A stretch of 64,000 nt of DNA from JAMCYG01 sp027365565 (GCA_027365565.1 DAHXMI010000004.1:62001-126000), one strand, 5' to 3'; shown: positions 26,099 through 34,928, counted from the first letter of the stretch. Notes: generated by a model from the sequence alone, not told the origin. Numbers and translations: made by a program.

Positions 26099-26683
26099 TT
26101 ATCTGTAAGATGTCTGGAACCTCGCACGGGCCTTCGGGCCCTTGTACTTCTTCGGCTCCACCCTCCTGTAATCGTCAGTTAGAAGGTACTTGCTGTGAGA
26201 CGCGTAGAGCCTCCTTATAGAGTCGCTGCCCGTGTATTCTATTATTCCCTTCGCTATAGCGTTCCTCGCCGCCTGCGCCTGCGAGCTGAATCCCCCGCCG
26301 CTCACGCTTACGCTTATGTCGACCCTGTTGGCCAGCTCGGCCGTTATGTCTGACATCCTTATCGGCTCCATGACAACCGAGACGAGGCTCTTCTGCGGGA
26401 ACGTGCTTATGTCGAAGCCGTTTATGCGCACCGCGCCGTGCCCCTCCTTTATCGCGGCCCTTGCCACCGCCTCCTTCCTCTTGGCATGGACCAGCACGTG
26501 CTTCACGCCCTTCTGCTTCTTCTTCGCCGGAGCGGCAGATGTGGATGCTGACGATGCGGCCGCGCCTTTCGCGCGCGGCGTCCTCTTCGCCTTCTTCTCG
26601 GGCTGCGCTGCTGCTACCGCAGTTGCCGCGGCTGGCTGTTCTGCCGCCGAAACCTTTGCCGTTTCAATCGCTTCTTCTGCCAT
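26099..26683 (-). CDS. rps9: Ribosomal protein uS9
   Basis: The C-terminal 130 residues are uS9 (HAKRKEAVARAAIKEGHG, GGGFSSQAQAARNAIAKGI, and an Arg-rich end RARFQTSYR that reaches the decoding site). The first 60 residues are an Ala/Lys/Pro-rich extension not found in most archaeal S9 proteins. The start at MAEEAIET is preferred to the frame extended by three residues. It follows uL13 by 13 nt. Confidence 0.95.
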   Translation of the reverse strand: MAEEAIETAKVSAAEQPAAATAVAAAQPEKKAKRTPRAKGAAASSASTSAAPAKKKQKGVKHVLVHAKRKEAVARAAIKEGHGAVRINGFDISTFPQKSLVSVVMEPIRMSDITAELANRVDISVSVSGGGFSSQAQAARNAIAKGIIEYTGSDSIRRLYASHSKYLLTDDYRRVEPKKYKGPKARARFQTSYR

Positions 26684-26696
26684 TATCGTCACTTCT

Positions 26697-27182
26697 TTAT
26701 TTCTCGAACTTGTTGTAGCCGAGAGCCTTCGAGAGCTCCGAGATCCTCGTGTACCTTACATAGAGCTTGTCCGGCTCCTTGCCCTTGTATTCGACCGGCT
26801 TCACACCCTTGAACTCGTCCGGCACGCCCATGAACACCCTGAGCAGCCTGAACGCGGTCTTGCCCTTCGGTCTGTGATAAGGCAGCATGCCCCTCACTAC
26901 GCGCTTCACGAGCATGTCCGGCCTCCTCGGCCAGTACGGCGAGTGCTCTGGGTTAGCCTTGTCCTGGAGATCCAGCCTAGTCTTGTACTTCGCCGTGAGC
27001 ACTTTCGGATCCCCTGTTATTATCGCAGATTCGGCGTTTATTATCGCTACCTTCTTGCCTGCCAGCAGCTCCTTCGCCGCGCTCGTCGCAAGCCTGCCGA
27101 GCACCTTCTCAGTTGCGTCGAAGACTACGTAGTCGCCGGCCTTTTCCTTGCCTTCCTTTGGCTTCGTGAGCTTCATGATCAT
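26697..27182 (-). CDS. rpl13: Ribosomal protein uL13
   Basis: The protein of about 161 residues matches uL13: VVFDATEKVLGRLATSAAK, VAIINAESAIITG, GMLPYHRPKGKTAFRLLRVFMGVP, and the closing YTRISELSKALGY. It binds 23S rRNA. The start overlaps the stop of eL18 (TGATG), so the two are translationally coupled; an internal ATG six nt later is also possible. Confidence 0.95.
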   Translation of the reverse strand: MIMKLTKPKEGKEKAGDYVVFDATEKVLGRLATSAAKELLAGKKVAIINAESAIITGDPKVLTAKYKTRLDLQDKANPEHSPYWPRRPDMLVKRVVRGMLPYHRPKGKTAFRLLRVFMGVPDEFKGVKPVEYKGKEPDKLYVRYTRISELSKALGYNKFEK

Positions 27183-27532
27183 CACACTATGAGTTTTGCG
27201 TTCTTCGCCTTCAAGGCCTCCGCGAGGGGGACCAGGCTGCAGTTCGCCTTCTTCAGCTCTTTCCTTGCCGATTCCGAGAGCTCCATCGCGGCTATGCTCA
27301 CCTTGTGGTCCATCGAGCCTATCGACAGGACCTTTCCGGGAACTATGACCGCGTCGCCCTCCTTCGTGCTTCCGTTTATCCTGAATATGTTGACGCTTGG
27401 CCTCTGCCTTGAGGGCTTGCCAGCGAACTTGTATATCCTCTTCGAGAGGCCTGCGCGCTCCTTTGAAGAGCGCATCGCCTCAAGCTCCGCAAGCCACTTA
27501 ACTACTACATCCTTTTCCGGTTGCTTCCTCAT
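27182..27532 (-). CDS. rpl18e: Ribosomal protein eL18
   Basis: The 116-residue protein matches archaeal L18e (SKRIYKFAGKPSRQRPSVNIFRI, EGDAVIVPGKVLSIG, KVSIAAMELSESARKELKKA). The open frame extends to 27574, but that overlaps the tRNA-Leu gene; the ATG at 27532 gives the family's usual N-terminus (RK-x-x-EKDVVVKWL). It is 17 nt downstream of tRNA-Leu and must be processed from the same transcript. Confidence 0.94.
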   Translation of the reverse strand: MRKQPEKDVVVKWLAELEAMRSSKERAGLSKRIYKFAGKPSRQRPSVNIFRINGSTKEGDAVIVPGKVLSIGSMDHKVSIAAMELSESARKELKKANCSLVPLAEALKAKNAKLIV

Positions 27533-27549
27533 CAGCTGCACCTTTCCTT

Positions 27550-27636
27550 TGCGGAGGGTGAGATTTGAACTCACGCAGTCACTAAAGACACTGACCCCTC
27601 AAGCCAGCGCATTTGGCCGGGCTCTGCCACCTCCGC
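27550..27636 (-). tRNA. tRNA-Leu (GAG)
   Basis: On the minus strand the acceptor stem GCGGAGG pairs with CCTCCGC, discriminator A at 27550. The anticodon stem CTGGC/GTCAG holds the loop TTGAGGG, anticodon GAG. A long variable arm (GTCTTTAGTGAC) marks class II, and T arm GTGAG-TTCAAAT-CTCAC is perfect. It lies between rpoD and eL18, a position conserved in many archaea. Confidence 0.92.
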
Positions 27637-27643
27637 GTGAATC

Positions 27644-28219
27644 TCAGAGCTTCTTGACACCTTTCTCGACGTCCTTGAGCTCTTGTTTTATTACCTCCAA
27701 AGCCTTATTAACTATTTCCTTGGGTGGCATCTGGCCAAATGTCTCAACGTAAAACTCATATGTGTCATCGTTCTTCATTTCATAAGTGATTAGGCCTGGC
27801 TGGAACTTAGCATGCTTGATCCCCATGCCCATGACCGCCTTGCCCTCGAGCCTCAGCTTCTGCTCATCGTCCAGTTTCATTATTGGTATGTCTCCGTTCG
27901 CGACCTTGACCACCTTGTCTGCCGTGTCGAGGTCCCTGGAATAAGCGGTGCCCTTGCCCTGCTTGTCAAGCGTGAACAGTATCTCGTCTGTATCGCTGTA
28001 TCCCTTCGAAGGAGTCAGTATTGGTATGAGCCCGAGCCTGTGCGCTATGTACTCGTCAAACATCGAGGTCGTATTCTCGTGTATCGTCACCTTGTCGATC
28101 GCGAATGTCTTGACGCTGTTCATCGCGATCCTTCTCAGCGCGTTGGCAGTCGCATGGTTCGTGCCGCTGAGCCTGAACCTGAACGTCTTGTCATTGTCCT
28201 CGAGGATTTCGATCTTCAT
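27644..28219 (-). CDS. rpoD: DNA-directed RNA polymerase subunit D (Rpb3)
   Basis: The 191-residue protein matches archaeal RpoD: FRLSGTNHATANALRRIAMNSV dimerisation helix, TTSMFDEYIAHRLGLIPI, and the C-terminal GQMPPKEIVNKALEVIKQEL helix. It is shorter than many euryarchaeal RpoD proteins because the 4Fe-4S ferredoxin-like insert is absent. It begins the ribosomal/RNAP block here; rps11, rps4 and rps13, which often precede it, are not in this window. Confidence 0.94.
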   Translation of the reverse strand: MKIEILEDNDKTFRFRLSGTNHATANALRRIAMNSVKTFAIDKVTIHENTTSMFDEYIAHRLGLIPILTPSKGYSDTDEILFTLDKQGKGTAYSRDLDTADKVVKVANGDIPIMKLDDEQKLRLEGKAVMGMGIKHAKFQPGLITYEMKNDDTYEFYVETFGQMPPKEIVNKALEVIKQELKDVEKGVKKL

Positions 28220-28366
28220 CAAGTCACTCTTTCGATAGGTAGCCCGCGCGGAATACGTAAGCGCAGGGTATTAAGCATGCGTTGATATAAGTAGCTATGC
28301 CTATTGCGAATACTATTTATGTTGCGAAGGTTTAAATAGATTTATACGTGGGCGGGAGGTGTTTGG

Positions 28367-28975
28367 TTGGGCTTTGAGGAAGTGGTGGCAAAGGAATCTG
28401 CGCAGAAGGATTTCGGTTCGGAGCGATACGCAAGGCAATACAGGGCCCGCAGCCACATCTCCATCAGCAAAGTGGACGAGTTCGGCTCTTCCGTGTATGT
28501 GGGCACGGATGGCTACACATCTGCGAGATACTCTGAATCGGCAGCGCCCGCATACATCGCGGCCAAGGGGCTTTCGTACGACTGGGTAGTCACGCTGTAT
28601 GACATAAACAGCAATACGGGAGGGATGTGGAGGTCTTACAAGGCCGATTTCATGCAGGAGATGGAAACGTTCATGAAGCAGTTGCCGAGGAGCGCCGACG
28701 TGGAAGCCAGGATAATAGGGCTGCAGGACGACCAGGATACCGCGGCACTGAAAAAGACGCTGTCTTTCCTCAATAAACACAAAATAACCTTGATGGAAGC
28801 GGATCTGTTCGGAGACGAGATTAGGCATGTCGCGTTCGACCTCAAGAGAGGCATGACGTTCGACATCCTTCTCGAGAACAGGATATACAGGCCAGGTGAG
28901 CTGAAGAACGCCGGGACTGCGGACCAGTTCGAGGCGCAGCTCAGGACGGAACTCAATGCGAAGCCCGGACAGTGA
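28367..28975 (+). CDS. Conserved hypothetical soluble protein
   Basis: I do not recognise this 202-residue protein. It has no signal or membrane helix, an N-terminal part rich in Ser/Tyr/Arg, a central alpha/beta part with WVVTLYDINSNTGG, and a Lys-rich helical part. A TTG start is chosen because a GGGAGGTG ribosome site ends 5 nt upstream and a TATA box (GTTTAAATA, 28330-28338) lies about 33 nt upstream. It is divergent from rpoD. Its 3' end overlaps the 3' end of the opposite-strand thpR-like gene by 23 nt. Confidence 0.6.
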   Translation: MGFEEVVAKESAQKDFGSERYARQYRARSHISISKVDEFGSSVYVGTDGYTSARYSESAAPAYIAAKGLSYDWVVTLYDINSNTGGMWRSYKADFMQEMETFMKQLPRSADVEARIIGLQDDQDTAALKKTLSFLNKHKITLMEADLFGDEIRHVAFDLKRGMTFDILLENRIYRPGELKNAGTADQFEAQLRTELNAKPGQ

Positions 28976-29504
28976 AGATATCCGTGTACTCCGGCCCTTC
29001 GGGCATTAGCACGCTCCGCTTCAGCTTCACCGAATCGCATATGAAGGAACCGAAGTCGTGGTCCCTGTATTCCTTTATGCGTTCCGCCAGCTCCCTGCTG
29101 TGCGACTGGTTCCTGACGCGCGCTATGGTTATGTGCGGTGAGAATTCCCTCTCTTCGACTTCTATGCCTACACCCTTTGCAATATCTCTGAGGCGCGCGC
29201 TAAGCTCTTCCAGCTCTTCTCTTCCTTTGGCTACGCCTGCGAATATTACCCTGGGCCTGTCTGAGAATGCGCTTATGCCTTTGACCTGGACCACGAACTT
29301 CCTGAATGAGAAATCCGAGAGTGCTCCTACAAGAGCGTCGATCTTGCCCCTTGAGACATTGCCGAGGAATGCGGAAGTGACATGCCTCTGATCGCTCCTC
29401 ACTTTCCTTAGATATTCCGCATCCAGCCATTCAATGCCAGACAGGTCCAGCACCTTTGCAGGGGCCTCGACGGCGAGGAAGAACCTGGTGCCTACACCGG
29501 ACAT
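28953..29504 (-). CDS. thpR: RNA 2',3'-cyclic phosphodiesterase (2'-5' RNA ligase family)
   Basis: The 183-residue protein carries the two His motifs of the 2H phosphoesterase fold: RHVTSAFLG (H-V-T, about 41) and FSPHITIARV (H-I-T, about 128). The start TRFFLAVEAP is typical of LigT/ThpR, which opens 2',3'-cyclic phosphates on RNA and can act on tRNA halves, relevant where tRNA introns are spliced. It lies 11 nt downstream of the flippase gene and probably shares its operon. Confidence 0.9.
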   Translation of the reverse strand: MSGVGTRFFLAVEAPAKVLDLSGIEWLDAEYLRKVRSDQRHVTSAFLGNVSRGKIDALVGALSDFSFRKFVVQVKGISAFSDRPRVIFAGVAKGREELEELSARLRDIAKGVGIEVEEREFSPHITIARVRNQSHSRELAERIKEYRDHDFGSFICDSVKLKRSVLMPEGPEYTDIFTVRASH

Positions 29505-29515
29505 GGCAACACCGT

Positions 29516-31081
29516 TTAGTGCGTGAACATCTCAGCATATGAGCTGAGCATGCTGACGGAACTGCCGACAAGCGGCACACCGCGCGTCAGGCGCCTTATA
29601 CCTTTGAGGTCGCCCCTGTCTGCGCCGCCGAAGTATATGAGGAGCGCAGGATACAGCAGTATCTGCTCGATGAAAGCGGCTGCGAGGAGCATGATGTAAT
29701 TGCTTACCACGAACATTATAGGCACTATCAGCGCTGCGCTTACCGCACCGGCGAGAACCGTCCTGTAGGTCTTGCCGAATGATATTTTCACACCCATGTG
29801 CTTCCTTATGCCGTACAGGTACATCACGTTGGCTACGATTGGGCCGATTAGGTACAGCACGAGCGCGGCACCGATGCCCTTCGTGTAGTATATGAGGAAA
29901 GGTATCGATGCCAGCTGCACAAGGCTGACCACGGCACTGTACTTGAACAGGTGCCTGGTCTTGCCGTTGCTTACGAACATCACTGATGCATAGCTGCCTG
30001 CAAGGCTGAACAGTATGCCCAGTGCCATTATTAGTATGTAAGTCGGCGCGAGCTTATAGATCCCGCTGAATGCCACATATGAGAACGGCTTCGCCAGCAC
30101 CGCTATGAACAGCAGCATCGGAGCCGAGAATATCATTGCATAGTGCATCGCGCTGTTGTAGAACTCGCTGCTCCTCTTCTTTTTGTTCTTGGATACCGAT
30201 ACAGATGAGAATGCCGATATGAGCGATATGCTTATCGAGCCGACGACGATGTCCACCATCGAGCCCAGCTTCGATGCCACGCCGAAGTTTCCTACTATCA
30301 CGCTCGTGGCGAGCAGCCCGAGCACTACCAAAGTCATGTTTGACACGAGGGATCCAAGGACGTTCGAGCCTGCGATCGGCAGCGCGAAGCGGAATATGCG
30401 CGATATCTCCCCGCGGTTCGGTGCGGAAAGGCGTGCCATGCCGCCGAAGAATATGTAGTATAGTGACATGGCGTTTGCCGCAGCCATGCCAATCATGAGG
30501 CCTATGATTGGGCCGAGCGCCCCGAAGCCCAGGAGCACGAGCGCCACGCTGGCGGTCGATTGGAACGCTGCCTGCGTGATAATCACTACGCCGACGCGCC
30601 TGCCATTGCCATAGCCGACCAGGGCTGAATAAGAGACATAGAAAATCATCGACAGCAGCACTATTACCGATGCGATCTCCACCAGGTATTGGTAGCCCTG
30701 CGCATGCATCACCTGGGTGGTGATGGCGCTGCCGAGGGCGAATGCAAATACCGTAAGTATGGCGCCGGCCGCGAGAACGATGTAAAGGCTGTTGGAGAGA
30801 AGCGGCCCTATCTTCTCCTTCTCGTGCTTTTCGACGTATTCTGACACGAACTTGTTTGCTGCACTGTCCAACCCGAGGGAACCGAATGCGCTGAATATGC
30901 CTATTATCGCAATTGCAAGTGTGTAAACGCCGTACTGCGAAGGCCCGAGGACCCTGGCGACTACCACGAAAGAGATCGCAAGAAGCACGAACGAGAGCAG
31001 CTTGCCGAGCAGCAAGTAGCTCGCCATCTTCGCGGTCCTTGCTCCAAGGCTTTCCACCTGCTCCTCTTCCAGGTATTCCAT
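29516..31081 (-). CDS. Polysaccharide flippase, Wzx/MATE-like
   Basis: The 521-residue protein has about 14 membrane helices and the characteristic start of the RfbX/Wzx group (LLGKLLSFVLLAISFVVVARVLGPSQYGVYTLA, then LGLDSAANKFVSEY). Such proteins flip lipid-linked oligosaccharides across the membrane. It follows a dolichyl-phosphate sugar transferase with no gap, supporting a role in surface glycan or N-glycan export. ATG 31081 is chosen over the TTG at 31093. Confidence 0.87.
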   Translation of the reverse strand: MEYLEEEQVESLGARTAKMASYLLLGKLLSFVLLAISFVVVARVLGPSQYGVYTLAIAIIGIFSAFGSLGLDSAANKFVSEYVEKHEKEKIGPLLSNSLYIVLAAGAILTVFAFALGSAITTQVMHAQGYQYLVEIASVIVLLSMIFYVSYSALVGYGNGRRVGVVIITQAAFQSTASVALVLLGFGALGPIIGLMIGMAAANAMSLYYIFFGGMARLSAPNRGEISRIFRFALPIAGSNVLGSLVSNMTLVVLGLLATSVIVGNFGVASKLGSMVDIVVGSISISLISAFSSVSVSKNKKKRSSEFYNSAMHYAMIFSAPMLLFIAVLAKPFSYVAFSGIYKLAPTYILIMALGILFSLAGSYASVMFVSNGKTRHLFKYSAVVSLVQLASIPFLIYYTKGIGAALVLYLIGPIVANVMYLYGIRKHMGVKISFGKTYRTVLAGAVSAALIVPIMFVVSNYIMLLAAAFIEQILLYPALLIYFGGADRGDLKGIRRLTRGVPLVGSSVSMLSSYAEMFTH

Positions 31082-31093
31082 CCAATCACGCAA

Positions 31094-31798
31094 CTATCTG
31101 AACGTTGAGTTCAGCACCCTAAGCATATGTATTATCTTAAGCTTCGACTTGCCGTGCCTCCTGTCCCTGAACGTTGAATATCCTATCTCCTTTATCCTGA
31201 CAGACTTGTCGAGCATGCGCATCGTATCGAGCAGCACCTTGTAGCCCTTGTCCACGTATCCCTTCCTATTCTCCCTTATCACCTTCTGGAAGAGGTGCGT
31301 GCGTATGCCAAAAAATCCCGACATCATGTCACTGCACGTCGGCTTCCCGCGCAGCTTGAACACCGTGTATGATATCGTGTTTATGCCCTTGGAGAGTATC
31401 CGCCTGTGCAGCCCCCACTCCTTGACGCTGGTCCGTATGCCTATCGCCATGTCGTTCGAATCCAGGGCGTTACAGATTTTCTTTACGTTCTCTGCAGGAT
31501 GCTGCATGTCGGCATCCATGACTATTATCTTCCTGGTCTTGGCATGCATCGCCGCATCGATGACGCTTACGGTCAGGCCGTGCGTCGGCGCCCTTCTCCT
31601 GTCCAGGAACATGGCCCTGCCGCCTAGCTCTCCGATCGCCTTCTCCGCCTCCTTCTTTGTCTTATCTGTAGACCCGTCATCGGACACGATCACGTGCACT
31701 CCCGCGTACCTTTTCGCGAGCTCTCTTATTATGCTCGAGATGTTTCCCTCTTCGTTTAGCGTGGGAATTATTACTGTAAGATCGGAGTATTCAGCCAT
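31094..31798 (-). CDS. Dolichyl-phosphate mannosyltransferase-like GT2
   Basis: The 234-residue protein is a GT-A family 2 glycosyltransferase: VIIPTLNEEGNISSII, VSDDGSTDKT, metal-binding VMDADMQHP (D-x-D), and the QHP/GxR region IGIR. It lacks C-terminal membrane helices and resembles DPM1, which makes dolichyl-phosphate-mannose as sugar donor outside the membrane. It sits upstream of the flippase in one operon. Confidence 0.87.
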   Translation of the reverse strand: MAEYSDLTVIIPTLNEEGNISSIIRELAKRYAGVHVIVSDDGSTDKTKKEAEKAIGELGGRAMFLDRRRAPTHGLTVSVIDAAMHAKTRKIIVMDADMQHPAENVKKICNALDSNDMAIGIRTSVKEWGLHRRILSKGINTISYTVFKLRGKPTCSDMMSGFFGIRTHLFQKVIRENRKGYVDKGYKVLLDTMRMLDKSVRIKEIGYSTFRDRRHGKSKLKIIHMLRVLNSTFR

Positions 31799-31914
31799 TC
31801 GAACGCCGGTGCCGCGCGTGCAATCTTTCTGTCTTTTATTGCTTATGTTGTCTATATTACTATATTGATTCTGGTTGGCGCTGTTTGCGGTTGTAGAATG
31901 TTATGATGCGATGC

Positions 31915-31924
31915 GATTTAAATT
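31915..31924 (+). promoter_or_regulatory. TATA box of GT2 gene at 31946
   Basis: GATTTAAATT is centred about 26 nt before the ATG at 31946, indicating a leaderless transcript. Confidence 0.55.
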
Positions 31925-31945
31925 AGTGATGCTTGGCGTGTTTTG

Positions 31946-32677
31946 ATGGGTATTTACATAGTGATCCCGGCGTATAACGAGGAAGGTAGGATAACGAAGA
32001 CCCTATCCGATTATGGAAGGCTGATAGGGAAGGTGGAAGGGCTCAGGATAATCGTCGTGTCGGAGAGTACTGACGGCACCGACGGCATAGTGCGCAAGCA
32101 CGCGGAGAGGCACAAGGAGATATCGCTCATCCCGGGAAAGACAAAGAGAGGGAAGGGCGGAGCGGTGATGGACGGCGTGAAGATGGCACTGAAGGGCGCG
32201 AAGGGAAGCGACATAATAGGGTTCATTGACGCGGACGACGCCGTGACGTCCAGCCAGTTCATGAGGCTCGTACGCGCCATCAGGGGATACGACTGTGTTA
32301 TAGGCTCGAGATATCTTGATGGCAGCAGGATCGTCGGCAGGATAACCGCGCGAAGGTTTATAGCAAGCAGGGTATACAACGCTCTCGTAAGGCTGCTCTT
32401 CGGCATGCATTACCGTGATACACAATGCGGAGCCAAGATATTCCGCGCCGACGCGCTGCGCGGCATCGTGCGCAGGATAGAGGTAGACGGCCTTGGGTTC
32501 GACGTCAACATGCTCTACGAGCTGGAGCTGCAGGGCAGGCGCATACGGGAGTATCCCATAGAATATTTCGTCAAGAACACCGGGAGGAGCGTCACGGTAG
32601 GTCAGGTTCTTAAGATGTTCGTCAGCACAATATGGTACAGGATGGATAGGGGAGGGCGCCGATGGATCTCAAAGTGA
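31946..32677 (+). CDS. Glycosyltransferase family 2
   Basis: The 243-residue protein has the GT2 nucleotide-sugar fold: YIVIPAYNEEGRI, VVSESTDGTDG, FIDADDAVT (D-x-D) and IGSRYLDGSRI. The C-terminal QCGAKIFRADALR and VDGLGFDVNMLYE segments are as in ALG5/dolichyl-phosphate glucosyltransferase-like enzymes. No membrane helices. The promoter fixes the ATG at 31946 rather than three bases earlier. Its 3' end overlaps the XPF-like gene by 16 nt. Confidence 0.87.
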   Translation: MGIYIVIPAYNEEGRITKTLSDYGRLIGKVEGLRIIVVSESTDGTDGIVRKHAERHKEISLIPGKTKRGKGGAVMDGVKMALKGAKGSDIIGFIDADDAVTSSQFMRLVRAIRGYDCVIGSRYLDGSRIVGRITARRFIASRVYNALVRLLFGMHYRDTQCGAKIFRADALRGIVRRIEVDGLGFDVNMLYELELQGRRIREYPIEYFVKNTGRSVTVGQVLKMFVSTIWYRMDRGGRRWISK

Positions 32678-33309
32678 TAGTGGATCAGCGCGAAAGGAAC
32701 ACCTCGCTGCTGAAAAGGCTTGAGGAAATCGGAGTCTCGATAGAGGTCAGGACGCTGCCGATCGCTGACTACATAATATCCGACAGGATAGCCATAGAAA
32801 GAAAGTCGCTCCACGACTTCGAGAGCTCAATAATGAGCGGTAGGCTCTTTGAACAGCTCGGACGGATGAAGGAGCACTACGCATCGCCGATAGTGATTCT
32901 CGAGGGGGAGCCTGGCGAGTTCAGGCTGAAAGGCAACGTGATATCCAGCGCTATAGCGCACGTGTACGTGGAGTACGGCGCAGGGATACTTGTGTCGTAC
33001 AGTCCGGAGAACACCGCGGACATGATAAAGAGCATTGCAAAATACGAGCAGTATGGAAATGCGAGGGCGCCTTCGCTGAAGGGGAGTGCAAAGGCCTATG
33101 CCGACAGCCAGTTCCAGGAATATGTGATAGGCAATCTGCCGGGAGTCGGGCCGAAGCTGGCAAGATCCCTCCTGAAACATTTCGGCAGCATAAGCAGCAT
33201 CGTAGGCGCTTCTGTGGGCGACCTGACGAAAGTGGAAAAGATAGGGAAGGTGAAGGCTGAGAGGATACATGGAATATTGCATTCCACATATAAGGCGGAA
33301 ATGGGCTGA
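32662..33309 (+). CDS. XPF/ERCC4-type structure-specific endonuclease
   Basis: The 215-residue protein has an ERCC4 nuclease domain (VIVDQRERN, LPIADYIISDRIAIERKSLHDFESSI; the latter holds the catalytic ERKxxxD-like motif) and a C-terminal tandem helix-hairpin-helix (NLPGVGPKLARSLLKHFGSI, VEKIGKVKAERI). It lacks the helicase domain of Hef, so it is the short archaeal type that cuts 3'-flaps and branched DNA as a dimer, normally with PCNA. No PIP box is obvious at the end. Confidence 0.9.
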   Translation: MDLKVIVDQRERNTSLLKRLEEIGVSIEVRTLPIADYIISDRIAIERKSLHDFESSIMSGRLFEQLGRMKEHYASPIVILEGEPGEFRLKGNVISSAIAHVYVEYGAGILVSYSPENTADMIKSIAKYEQYGNARAPSLKGSAKAYADSQFQEYVIGNLPGVGPKLARSLLKHFGSISSIVGASVGDLTKVEKIGKVKAERIHGILHSTYKAEMG

Positions 33310-33319
33310 TGTCGGCCTT

Positions 33320-34699
33320 TCATACCTGCTTCTTCGGATCAAGAAGCTCGTCGAGCTCCTTTGCGCTGAGCACCTTCTTCTCGATGCACACCTGCTTTAT
33401 TGTCTTGTCCTTGAGATACGCTTCCCTCGCTATCTCCGCTGCCTTTGCGTAGCCGAGTTTCGGGCTGAGAGCCGTGACAATAGAGAGGTTCTTTGACAGC
33501 TGCATTTCTATGCGGCGCGTGTTCGGTTTTATGCCTTTTATGCACTTGTCGGCGAACGCGCGCATCGCGCCGGACAGGTAGCTTATCATGAACAATAGGT
33601 TATAGGCGATTATCGGCATGAAGACGTTGAGCTCCAGCTGCCCTGCATTGGCAGCCTCGGTTATCGCAGTGGCATTGCCGATCGCCTGGAAGCAGGCCAT
33701 GTTCATCATCTCGGCCATGCTCGGGTTTATCTTGCCAGGCATGATGGATGAGCCTGGCTGCACTTCCGGCAGTTTTATGTCGCCGAAGCCGTTAATCGGC
33801 CCGGAGCCGAGAAGGCGCATGTCGTTCGCTATCTTGTTGACGATTACCGCAAGCTCCTTCATCGAATCCGCTACGCGAAGCTCCGCCATCTGGTTCTGCA
33901 TGTATGAGAACTCGTACTTAGGCTGCAAGAAGCGCACGCCCGTGTACTTGTAGAGATTCTTGAGCACGCCATCCATATAGCCTTTTGAGACGTTTATGCC
34001 GGTGCCGACCGCAGTGCCGCCAAGCGGCACGGTTCTCAGCTTGTCGGCCGCTTCCTTTATCCCCTCTATCGCGAACGCGACTGCGCCATCATAGCCTGAG
34101 AACTCTTCTCCTAGAGTTATGGGCACCGCGTCCTGGAGGTGCGTCCTTCCCACCTTCACGATCCCGGAAAATTCCCTGCTCTTCTTGGCAAGGGCACCGC
34201 GCAGCCGCTCCGCTGCAGGGAGCAGCTCGCCCTTTATTTCCATATAAGCGGCAAGGTGCACCGCAGTGTGGAACGTGTCGTTGGTCGACTGCGACATGTT
34301 GATGTGGTCATTCGGATGCACGACGCTGTAGTCGCCTTTCCTCCCGCCCAGAATCTCTATCGCGCGGTTTGCTATTACCTCGTTCAGGTTCATGTTGGTG
34401 CTTGTGCCGGCGCCCGCCTGGAATATATCGATGCTGAACTGGCTGTCAAACTTTCCGTTCGCTATCTCGTCGCATGCCTTCATTACCGCGGCGGCGCGCT
34501 TGATGCCGATCTTCGATGATAGCGCATTGGCCCCGGCGGCTGCCTTCTTCAGGATAGCGTACCAGTGGATGAACCCTGCGGGCAGGCTTATGCCCGATAT
34601 CGAAAAATTGCCAAGGGCGCGCTGCGTCTCCGAGCCGTAATAGGCGTCCGCAGGTATGCTGACATAACCAAGCACGTCCTTCTCTTTCCTGTATCTCAT
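33320..34699 (-). CDS. fumC: Class II fumarase (FumC/aspartase family)
   Basis: The 459-residue protein matches FumC: PADAYYGSETQRALGNF near the start, STNMNLNEVIANRA, HPNDHINMSQSTND, GRTHLQDAVPITLGEE, and the signature GSSIMPGKINPSMAEM. It should hydrate fumarate to malate; aspartase activity is an alternative within this superfamily. The start at 34699 follows a GGTGGAG site; the frame to 34720 adds unrelated residues. It lies 54 nt downstream of the small membrane subunit of the sdh operon, so succinate to malate is encoded as one unit. Confidence 0.9.
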   Translation of the reverse strand: MRYRKEKDVLGYVSIPADAYYGSETQRALGNFSISGISLPAGFIHWYAILKKAAAGANALSSKIGIKRAAAVMKACDEIANGKFDSQFSIDIFQAGAGTSTNMNLNEVIANRAIEILGGRKGDYSVVHPNDHINMSQSTNDTFHTAVHLAAYMEIKGELLPAAERLRGALAKKSREFSGIVKVGRTHLQDAVPITLGEEFSGYDGAVAFAIEGIKEAADKLRTVPLGGTAVGTGINVSKGYMDGVLKNLYKYTGVRFLQPKYEFSYMQNQMAELRVADSMKELAVIVNKIANDMRLLGSGPINGFGDIKLPEVQPGSSIMPGKINPSMAEMMNMACFQAIGNATAITEAANAGQLELNVFMPIIAYNLLFMISYLSGAMRAFADKCIKGIKPNTRRIEMQLSKNLSIVTALSPKLGYAKAAEIAREAYLKDKTIKQVCIEKKVLSAKELDELLDPKKQV

Positions 34700-34753
34700 G
34701 TCTCCACCACCTGAACGCACATACTGCTCTGCGCACTAATTTATTATGCGATG

Positions 34754-34924
34754 CTACAGCACGATCGAAATGAGAAATACAATGAACCCGACCGACACTG
34801 TAGCAACCGTATAAGCAGGAGTGAATGACGGCACGTACCTGTTCGCGAACCCTGCGGCCACCATAAGCATCAGCCCTATGAAGAAGAGCGGATATCTCAG
34901 CGCTTGCGGCAATAGCCTTCTCAT
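34754..34924 (-). CDS. 56-residue membrane protein, putative SdhD-like subunit
   Basis: This small frame encodes 56 residues with two hydrophobic helices (about 11-25 and 38-55) separated by ANRYVPSFTPA. It begins 4 nt after the stop of the membrane subunit gene, is in the same direction, and fills the gap before fumC. Position and topology suggest a small membrane subunit of the succinate dehydrogenase/fumarate reductase complex; there are no recognisable haem or quinone residues. It is short enough to be missed by length-limited gene callers. Confidence 0.6.
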   Translation of the reverse strand: MRRLLPQALRYPLFFIGLMLMVAAGFANRYVPSFTPAYTVATVSVGFIVFLISIVL

Positions 34925-34928
34925 CGTA

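Noticed and set aside
30054..31085. Second minus-strand frame of 343 codons within the flippase gene
   Set aside because: A shifted-frame shadow with Arg/His-rich composition; the flippase frame has 14 clear membrane helices.
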